From assembly GCA_946410525.1 (NCBI GenBank), contig CAMKAQ010000035.1:1-7498 (forward strand): DNA of 7,498 bases, read 5' to 3'. Of this stretch, positions 1-5,192 are shown one piece after another; position 1 is the stretch's first letter, and every line of letters begins with the position of its first letter. This DNA comes from an uncultured Caryophanales bacterium (GTDB taxonomy: Bacteria > Bacillota_I > Bacilli_A > RFN20 > CAG-826). The notes under the pieces are model-generated. The model did not search any database and was not told where the DNA came from. It worked only from the letters and a program-made list of their open reading frames with translations. The position numbers and the translations under genes are program-made.

Positions 1-1179
1 GGCGCTATCGAGTCCTATGCGAGCGACAAGGACATTGAAGTCACTTTCTTCGTTAACGGTGTTGAGTTTGCGAAGGAAACCTATCACTGCGACAAAGGCG
101 TCCAGGTTGGCTTCAGTTCCAAAGACTACGCAACACTCGGCCGTCCAGTCGAGAGCGTCAAAGCCGTCATCAGCCTTACCGACGGCCTCATGGACGACAA
201 CAGCTTCAGCGTGTTTGCTAACACTCAGCAAGTCAACACCAAAGCCTTGATCGTCAGCTCCGCTCCAACCTATTTGGAAGCCATCTTCGACGCTATGAAG
301 GTCTCTTATAAGACCGTCAGCCCAGCCCAATACAAGCTCGTGAGCGGCTATGACATCTACGTCTATGACTGCTATAAGCCAAACACGCTCCCAGAAGTCG
401 GCGCTTCCATGTTCTTCGGACTTAAGAATTCCGTCGAGGGAACCGGATTCCTTGCTTCGCAAGAAGTCGTCCCAGAGGAATCAACCAAACTTACCTGGGC
501 CAACAACGAGGATTCTACCCTCTATAAGACCCTCACCCGTGGTATCGGTATGAATCGTGACATCCTTCTCAAGCAGTATATGAATTACTCGCTTGTCAAC
601 AACTTCACGACCATCCTCAAAGCGAACAACAAACCAGCCGTTTTCGTCGGCAGGTCTGATGTTCAGACCCGTGAGGTCATCTTCAACTTCGACCTCCACA
701 ACTCCAACTTGCCTCTTCTTTATGACTTCGTTCCTCTTATGAGAAACCTCGTCGACTATTGCAAGCCAAGGCTCCTCCTCGACTTCGATTACGAAGTTGG
801 TGAGAAAGCCACACTTAGCGTCGCCGATGAGATCTCGAAGATCACGATCAAGAGACCAGACCAAAAAGACGCTCAGATTGTTTACGCCAGAAAGGACGGC
901 GAAAGCATTGAGCAGCTTCAGTACGAAACCCGTACCGTTGGCGAACACGTCATTACCGTCACCTATCAAGATGGTAAGACTGAAACAGTCAACTTCTTCG
1001 TTCACATGAGCAATCCTGAGATGGACCCGCAACCAGCCGCTCAGGCCAACTTCGCTCTTGCGATCACCGATAACACCACCCCTGGCGATGGCATCTTAGA
1101 CAACATCTTGCCTATCATCATCGCCGCCGCAGCCTTCTTTGCTGCAGATTGGATCTTGTACACTCATGAACAATATTGA
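1..1179 (+). CDS. BatA/vWA-type membrane protein, C-terminal part (5' end outside window)
   Basis: The reading frame is open from base 1, so the protein begins upstream and the ATG at 190 is only an internal methionine. The visible 392 residues (numbered from base 1) run as follows. Residues 1-80 are a beta-sandwich-like segment ending in DGLMDDNSF. Residues 81-250 are a glutamine-amidotransferase-like region with the family signatures GYDIYVYDCYKPNTLP (about 115-130) and FDLHNSNLP (230-238), the latter close to the FDLxxSdLPL motif of Bacillota vWA/BatA proteins. Residues about 257-345 are an Ig-like beta domain. Residues 369-387 are a single transmembrane helix ending DWILY, the usual C-terminal anchor of the family. 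In relatives, two N-terminal membrane helices and a vWA domain precede this part; they are not visible here. No amidotransferase catalytic cysteine motif is seen, so a structural role is more likely than catalysis. It overlaps the next gene by 14 nt, implying one operon. Such genes usually sit with MoxR ATPase and DUF58 genes. The family call is fairly sure; the function is unknown. Confidence 0.8.
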   Translation, partial: GAIESYASDKDIEVTFFVNGVEFAKETYHCDKGVQVGFSSKDYATLGRPVESVKAVISLTDGLMDDNSFSVFANTQQVNTKALIVSSAPTYLEAIFDAMKVSYKTVSPAQYKLVSGYDIYVYDCYKPNTLPEVGASMFFGLKNSVEGTGFLASQEVVPEESTKLTWANNEDSTLYKTLTRGIGMNRDILLKQYMNYSLVNNFTTILKANNKPAVFVGRSDVQTREVIFNFDLHNSNLPLLYDFVPLMRNLVDYCKPRLLLDFDYEVGEKATLSVADEISKITIKRPDQKDAQIVYARKDGESIEQLQYETRTVGEHVITVTYQDGKTETVNFFVHMSNPEMDPQPAAQANFALAITDNTTPGDGILDNILPIIIAAAAFFAADWILYTHEQY

Positions 1180-3865
1180 AGTCAGAAATCCATATCTAGC
1201 GTTTATCGCTATTCCTTTGGTTGCGATCGTCGTCCTTTTCTTCTTCCATATTCCAAAGCAGAAGAGATTATGGACCAAACACATCATCTCGCTTGTCCTT
1301 CACTTCTTCATCGCAGCGACTTTGACACTCACCTTCATCGACATCAACTACCTCTACACTTCCAAAAACACTGAGTTAGTTGTCCTTGCCGACTGCAGTG
1401 ACTCCGAGCTTGAAAGCAAAGAAGAGCTCGACAAAGTCGTCGGAAACATCTACGACAAGCTTAACAACACCACAAAAGCCTGCGTCGTCGCCTATGCCGA
1501 ATCCCCAGAAAAGGTTGTTGATTTCGGCGGCCGCTACGACGGAGCCATCAAAAAGGTCTTCGAAGACGAGAGCTTCAAGAGAAACTCAACCAATATCGAG
1601 AAAGCTCTCAGATACGCGAATACCTTATATAGTGAGAACACCGTCCGTCGTCTCATCATCATCTCTGATGGTATTGAGACCGATGGTTCCGCTACTCTTG
1701 CTCTTGAAGATCTCCGCCACAACGAGGTCAACATCGAGTGCGTCTACACAAGACATGGCGAAAAAGCCAAGAACGAAATCGCCATCACCAACGTAGACTT
1801 TGTCGATACCGTCTTCCTTAACAGGGCTCAGACCGTCAAGGCTTCCATCCGTAGCTTCAAAGAAGAAGATACCACCGTCAACCTTTGGAAAAACGGTATG
1901 GTCATCGATTCGATGCAGATGCCAATCACCCGTGGCCTTAACGAGGTTGAGTTTATGCTCCCAACCGACGAAGTCGGCACCTTCGATTACAAGGTGACCG
2001 TTGAGCCAGCCACCGGAAAGACCGCTCTTGAAGACACATACGTTGAGAACAACACCTGCAGTTTCACCCAGAAAGTCACGGATGAGTTCAAAGTCCTTAT
2101 CTTGAAGAAAGATCCGGGCACCAACGTCAGGAACATCTTCATCAACGATCTTGGATGCTTCACTGAACACACCGATGTCACTGAGATGTGGTACAAGGAC
2201 AACTCTCTTGAGTATAGTCTTGACTACCTTCTCAAATTCGACGAATACATCTTCTATGACGTAACCGTCAAAGAGATTCCTCACTATCAGGAATTCGTTG
2301 CTAATCTCTTCACCTGCGTTGCTTCCTATGGCAAAACTCTCCAGAACTATGGCGAACTTAACCTCAGCAACGAAGATACAGACGCTTTAAGCCTCTACTC
2401 CGACATGCTCCCAGTTCAGATTGAGGGTTCGAGCGAAAAGGCCGTCGTCCTTAACGTTGACGTCTCCGGTTCCATGTCTGGCGAATCAATCGAACAAGCC
2501 AGAGCGGGTGCGAAAGCCTGTGTTGACATCCTTAACGAGAAAGACTTCCTAGGTGTTGTCTCCTTCTCTGATAGCGCAAAAGTCGTTGCTCCTCTCTCCG
2601 CTGCGAGAAGAAACGCCGAATCCATCAAGAGCGCTATTAGCAGAATGGAACCTGAGGGTGGCACTCAGATGAATGCCGGTCTCAAGAAAAGCTACGAACT
2701 CCTCTCCAACAGTACCTTCGAGTACAAATACGTCATCACCCTTTCCGATGGTGAGCCATTCGAAACTGATCAGGAGCTCATCGAACAGGTTGAGAGAATG
2801 TCTGCTGCTGGTATTTCCTGCTCATTCATCAACATTCTCAACCCAGGCGGCGAAGCCCTTCTTAGGGAACTTGCCGACCACGGCTATGGCGCTTACTTCT
2901 ATTGCGATAACACCAATCAGCTCGTCGATACCATGATTGACGCAGTCGGTGTTCGTTCCTTGAGCGGAATCATTGACAACAAGCCGCTTCCTATTGGTAT
3001 TGCCGACGCAAGCGACCCTGCCTTAACAGGCGTCAACACTGATGCCTTAGGCAACATCAACGGTTCTTATATCTGCTACAGAAAACCAGACGCCAACACC
3101 GTCCTCACGATTCCTTATCAGAAAGAGGCCGAAGGCAATAGCGCAAGCACCAACATGACCCTTCCTTTATTCGCCTACTGGCGTTTTGGAAGAGGAACTG
3201 TCTCATCTTTCACCTCTAACTTCAGTTCTTGGACCTACCAGTTTAGAAACAGCGCAGACGGCAGAAAGTTCTTCCAGAACTCCTGGAATATGCTCCTCCC
3301 TGAGTTTGCTTCCCATGCCCAGATCCAGTTCACCTACGAAACCAGAGGTGTCACGTCCGATCTCCACATCTATGCGGCAGACACGGATACAAACGCCGAG
3401 GTAAAAGTAACACTTACCGGTCCAAAAGGCGATATCATCAACGGTCAGCTTTACTTCGATGGCTATCAGTACTCCGCCAATATCCCAACCGCGGATATCG
3501 GAACCTATGCCGTCCATGTCGATTACAAGCACCACAAAACCATGACCAATGGCGAGACCATGCTTGTCCCTCTTGGAACTGGCGACTATAACCTCTTCTT
3601 CGACTATTCGTGCGAATACAACGTCTTTGACGCTTCTGATGGCGAACTTCTCTATGAGCTTGCCTCAACCCGTGATGACGTTACGGTTGGTGAGCCAAAC
3701 TATGCCGCTCTTGGCGAAGAGCTTCAGTACACTAGCTACCGCTCAACAAGCCTTTGGTTCCTCATCGCCACTCTTGTCCTCTTCCTTGCCGACGTCTTTG
3801 TCAGAAAAGGCGAAGCCAAAAAGAAGAAGAAGCCAGAGTACGTTGTCGGTACCAATCTTGGTTAA
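1166..3865 (+). CDS. Membrane protein with two vWA domains and a glutamine-amidotransferase-like fold
   Basis: This is a complete 899-residue protein. Helices at about 9-27 and 40-58 form a BatA-like N-terminal anchor. The first vWA domain (about 69-200) has a full MIDAS set: D76-x-S78-x-S80, T142 in STNIEKAL and D168 in ISDG. A beta-sandwich-like segment (about 205-300) follows. At about 306 an amidotransferase-like fold begins (KVLIL, then a YIFYDV strand near 361-366). The second vWA domain (about 426-595) interrupts it, with the MIDAS set DVSGSMS (432-438), T500 and D528. The fold seems to resume at 600-712, with YWRFGRGTVSSFTSNFSSW. A further beta domain, a membrane helix at 863-879 and a lysine-rich tail (KKKKK) complete it. 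The large central part should therefore face outward. I chose ATG 1166 over the in-frame TTG at 1139 because it starts just before TM1. Neither start has a good ribosome binding site, so translation is probably coupled to the overlapping upstream gene. vWA MIDAS domains bind a divalent metal and mediate protein-protein contacts; the partner here is unknown. Confidence 0.88.
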   Translation: MNNIEVRNPYLAFIAIPLVAIVVLFFFHIPKQKRLWTKHIISLVLHFFIAATLTLTFIDINYLYTSKNTELVVLADCSDSELESKEELDKVVGNIYDKLNNTTKACVVAYAESPEKVVDFGGRYDGAIKKVFEDESFKRNSTNIEKALRYANTLYSENTVRRLIIISDGIETDGSATLALEDLRHNEVNIECVYTRHGEKAKNEIAITNVDFVDTVFLNRAQTVKASIRSFKEEDTTVNLWKNGMVIDSMQMPITRGLNEVEFMLPTDEVGTFDYKVTVEPATGKTALEDTYVENNTCSFTQKVTDEFKVLILKKDPGTNVRNIFINDLGCFTEHTDVTEMWYKDNSLEYSLDYLLKFDEYIFYDVTVKEIPHYQEFVANLFTCVASYGKTLQNYGELNLSNEDTDALSLYSDMLPVQIEGSSEKAVVLNVDVSGSMSGESIEQARAGAKACVDILNEKDFLGVVSFSDSAKVVAPLSAARRNAESIKSAISRMEPEGGTQMNAGLKKSYELLSNSTFEYKYVITLSDGEPFETDQELIEQVERMSAAGISCSFINILNPGGEALLRELADHGYGAYFYCDNTNQLVDTMIDAVGVRSLSGIIDNKPLPIGIADASDPALTGVNTDALGNINGSYICYRKPDANTVLTIPYQKEAEGNSASTNMTLPLFAYWRFGRGTVSSFTSNFSSWTYQFRNSADGRKFFQNSWNMLLPEFASHAQIQFTYETRGVTSDLHIYAADTDTNAEVKVTLTGPKGDIINGQLYFDGYQYSANIPTADIGTYAVHVDYKHHKTMTNGETMLVPLGTGDYNLFFDYSCEYNVFDASDGELLYELASTRDDVTVGEPNYAALGEELQYTSYRSTSLWFLIATLVLFLADVFVRKGEAKKKKKPEYVVGTNLG

Positions 3866-3883
3866 TCGCTAAAAACAACAATT

Positions 3884-3908
3884 AAGGCCATTTCCAGTGG
3901 CCTTTTTT
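3884..3908 (+). terminator. Rho-independent terminator of the vWA operon
   Basis: The inverted repeat AAGGCCA (3884-3890) / TGGCCTT (3898-3904) has a 7-nt loop and runs into a T tract that ends at 3908, followed by GTTTT. It begins 18 nt after the TAA stop of the second vWA gene, the right place to end the plus-strand operon. Confidence 0.85.
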
Positions 3909-3921
3909 GTTTTCCTATATA

Positions 3922-3944
3922 AAATCCCGTTTTGCTGGGGATTT
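3922..3944. repeat. Inverted repeat AAATCCC / GGGATTT in the convergent gap
   Basis: Arms AAATCCC (3922-3928) and GGGATTT (3938-3944) flank a 9-nt spacer. The stem lies between the two terminators and has no T tract of its own after it on either strand, so it is not an obvious third terminator. The rest of the 3866-4031 gap shows no gene. The arm sequence resembles the dyad at 5033-5048 upstream of the neighbouring lipoprotein. The role is unknown. Confidence 0.4.
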
Positions 3945-3986
3945 CGAAATTTGAGGGGGTTTTGACGCTGATTTTAAAAACACACA

Positions 3987-4020
3987 AAAGGAAAAGGCCT
4001 GCATTTCTGCAAGCCTTGTT
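3987..4020 (-). terminator. Rho-independent terminator of the minus-strand lipoprotein gene, possibly bidirectional
   Basis: The arms are AAGGCCTGCA (3994-4003) and TGCAAGCCTT (4008-4017) with a 4-nt loop. In the minus-strand transcript the loop is GAAA and the one non-Watson-Crick position becomes a G-U pair, giving a continuous 10-bp stem followed by TTTTCCTTTTG. In the plus-strand transcript the same position is a C-A mismatch, but a GTTTTTTG run follows, so it may also stop readthrough from the vWA operon. It lies about 14 nt after the TAA stop of the minus-strand gene. Confidence 0.82.
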
Positions 4021-4031
4021 TTTTGTCGGAA

Positions 4032-5018
4032 TTAGTTTCTCGGCGCAGTACAAGCAACGTCAAGATACGCAACCACATCATCCTCACTTGTGCTAGAGAA
4101 GCTTCCGTCAGCAGCGTCGCCATAGAGCTTAGCGGTGATTTTATATCCATCAGAGAAAGTCTTCTCAAAAGTATATGTTTCTGATTTATAATGGCCGTTC
4201 CCAGTGACTCTACCAGAACTTTCAGCCCAACCGCTGCTCGCTCTGTAAGATTTTCTTGCGATCGAGAGGATGTTCATTTCGTATCTAATCCAATCGCCAC
4301 CTTTAATTGAGCATCTGCGGTTGTTAACCTTGGTGCAGACATCGTTATAGGCACCCAAATAGCAATATGGAAGCATATGTGGGGTGACGATACCGATTTC
4401 TTCGAGGATATCCAAGGTGTTCTGTGACCAGTTGGTACCTTTGACAGGTTCGTTGAACTGCTCAGTGAAATAAACCTGGATATATGGGTAGTAACTGCCA
4501 TCACGACTATTGAGTCTGCCCGTCATCTTGAAGGTAATGCCAACATCGTTTTTGACGGCATCAACTCTCATATCTTTTGGCTGAGCGGCATTATTATAGG
4601 AAACAACCCATCCTGCCAACTCAAATTTGGTTTTCGCCTTGTAGACAAGGTGTTGGTCATACGCGCATGTGCTAGTCATTAACATATGTGCGTTCGTAGT
4701 CGAATCTTTGTCAATGTGAACGATGGTGATCTCACCGGTGAGTTCGAAGAACGGGAGACCGTTGCCTCCGAGGTTCCTTCTGATCTCTGCATCCACTTTC
4801 GGATCCCAACCTTGGGTATAGTCGATGGAACTCTTGCTAGAGGATTCTTGGGAGGTATAAGAATTATCGGAGCCCTGGCTATTATCAACTATAGAAGTAT
4901 TGGATTCATTTCCTGAGGTTTCACTTCCAGTGTTATTTTCAGGATTGTCGACACATCCAGCTAAAAGAAGGCTGGTTGCCAGTAATAATAATGCTTTTCT
5001 TGTTACGCGTGCGCTCAT
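4032..5018 (-). CDS. Putative surface lipoprotein with two related beta-rich domains
   Basis: This 328-residue protein has an N-terminal signal peptide with basic residues (R4, R7, K8), a hydrophobic leucine-rich core and the lipobox LLAGC. Cys22 is the predicted lipidation site, which would anchor the protein outside the cytoplasmic membrane. Residues 23-69 are a Ser/Asn/Thr-rich flexible linker. The remainder looks like two copies of one domain. Copy 1 (about 71-187) starts with W71, then AEIRRNLGGNGLPFFEL, and ends YPYIQVYFTE. Copy 2 (about 197-326) starts with W197, then LDILEEIGI...LPYCYLG, and ends VVAYLDVAC. Five cysteines follow the lipidated one (118, 219, 228, 236, 323). The ATG start at 5018 is supported by GGAGG nine nt upstream. 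I recognise no enzyme family or catalytic motif. A ligand-binding or surface-display role would be inference. It is convergent with the vWA operon and divergent from the large lipoprotein gene. Coding and lipoprotein calls are firm; function is unknown. Confidence 0.85.
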   Translation of the reverse strand: MSARVTRKALLLLATSLLLAGCVDNPENNTGSETSGNESNTSIVDNSQGSDNSYTSQESSSKSSIDYTQGWDPKVDAEIRRNLGGNGLPFFELTGEITIVHIDKDSTTNAHMLMTSTCAYDQHLVYKAKTKFELAGWVVSYNNAAQPKDMRVDAVKNDVGITFKMTGRLNSRDGSYYPYIQVYFTEQFNEPVKGTNWSQNTLDILEEIGIVTPHMLPYCYLGAYNDVCTKVNNRRCSIKGGDWIRYEMNILSIARKSYRASSGWAESSGRVTGNGHYKSETYTFEKTFSDGYKITAKLYGDAADGSFSSTSEDDVVAYLDVACTAPRN

Positions 5019-5027
5019 AATACAAAA

Positions 5028-5032
5028 CCTCC
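5028..5032 (-). promoter_or_regulatory. Ribosome binding site of the minus-strand lipoprotein
   Basis: The minus strand reads GGAGG here, nine nt before the ATG whose first base is 5018. This fixes the start of the lipoprotein gene and agrees with the signal peptide beginning at that methionine. Confidence 0.8.
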
Positions 5033-5048
5033 AATCCCCTTGGGGATT
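5033..5048. repeat. Short perfect dyad next to the ribosome binding site (candidate operator or 5' UTR hairpin)
   Basis: AATCCCC (5033-5039) and GGGGATT (5042-5048) form a perfect inverted repeat with a 2-nt centre. It touches the GGAGG of the minus-strand lipoprotein and lies just downstream of its likely -10 box. It could be a repressor operator, or a small hairpin in the leader RNA that modulates ribosome access. No T tract follows on the minus strand, so it is not a terminator of that gene. Confidence 0.5.
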
Positions 5049-5054
5049 AGCCCT

Positions 5055-5060
5055 ATATTA
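5055..5060 (-). promoter_or_regulatory. Possible -10 element of the minus-strand lipoprotein promoter
   Basis: The minus strand reads TAATAT here, with a TG two bases further upstream. A start site about 7 nt downstream would place the dyad at 5033-5048 at the very beginning of the transcript. I see no convincing -35 hexamer at 16-18 nt, only a T-rich tract, so this assignment is tentative. Confidence 0.35.
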
Positions 5061-5120
5061 CTCAAAAAAGGAAAAAAGGAAATGATTTTTTTAGCTTTTG
5101 AAAATAATTAGCAAAAAATG

Positions 5121-5130
5121 CAATTAATTG
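5121..5130. repeat. Perfect 10-bp palindrome CAATTAATTG abutting the -35 box
   Basis: CAATTAATTG equals its own reverse complement and ends directly before the TTGAAA -35 hexamer of the plus-strand promoter. It lies in a very A+T-rich stretch (about 5085-5130) that could also act as an UP element. The position fits a regulator binding site, but A+T-rich palindromes of this length also arise by chance. Confidence 0.35.
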
Positions 5131-5158
5131 TTGAAATACGGAAAGTCGTTTCTATAAT
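5131..5158 (+). promoter_or_regulatory. Sigma-A-type promoter of the large lipoprotein gene
   Basis: The -35 box TTGAAA (5131-5136) and consensus -10 box TATAAT (5153-5158) are separated by 16 nt and preceded by A+T-rich sequence. Transcription should begin near 5164-5167, giving a leader of roughly 28 nt before the ATG at 5193. Confidence 0.75.
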
Positions 5159-5177
5159 GCCCTCAAAAGACCACGAA

Positions 5178-5184
5178 AGGAGGG
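5178..5184 (+). promoter_or_regulatory. Strong ribosome binding site of the large lipoprotein
   Basis: AGGAGGG lies eight nt before the ATG at 5193 and is close to a full anti-Shine-Dalgarno match. It fixes the start codon, in agreement with the MKK signal-peptide beginning. The strength suggests efficient expression. Confidence 0.85.
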
Positions 5185-5192
5185 TCACAAAA

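Noticed and set aside
481..1032. 183-codon open frame on the minus strand
   Set aside because: It lies entirely antisense to the BatA/vWA coding frame, whose encoded protein matches family signatures here; it has no ribosome binding site context and no recognisable domain.
1139..1165. TTG at 1139 as start of the second vWA protein
   Set aside because: It has no ribosome binding site and would add nine residues before the membrane-helix region; the ATG at 1166 gives the usual family N-terminus.
1625..2284. 219-codon open frame on the minus strand
   Set aside because: It is antisense to the first vWA domain and following segment of a clearly real protein; its Val/Asp/Phe-rich composition is what the complement of that codon usage gives.
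3203..3535. 110-codon open frame on the minus strand
   Set aside because: It is fully inside and antisense to the 899-residue vWA protein, with no supporting start signal.
5082..5111. Nine-codon mini-frame ATG...TAG preceded by an AAGGA-like run
   Set aside because: It lies upstream of the only good plus-strand promoter, so it is unlikely to be transcribed; the purine run is part of general A-richness.
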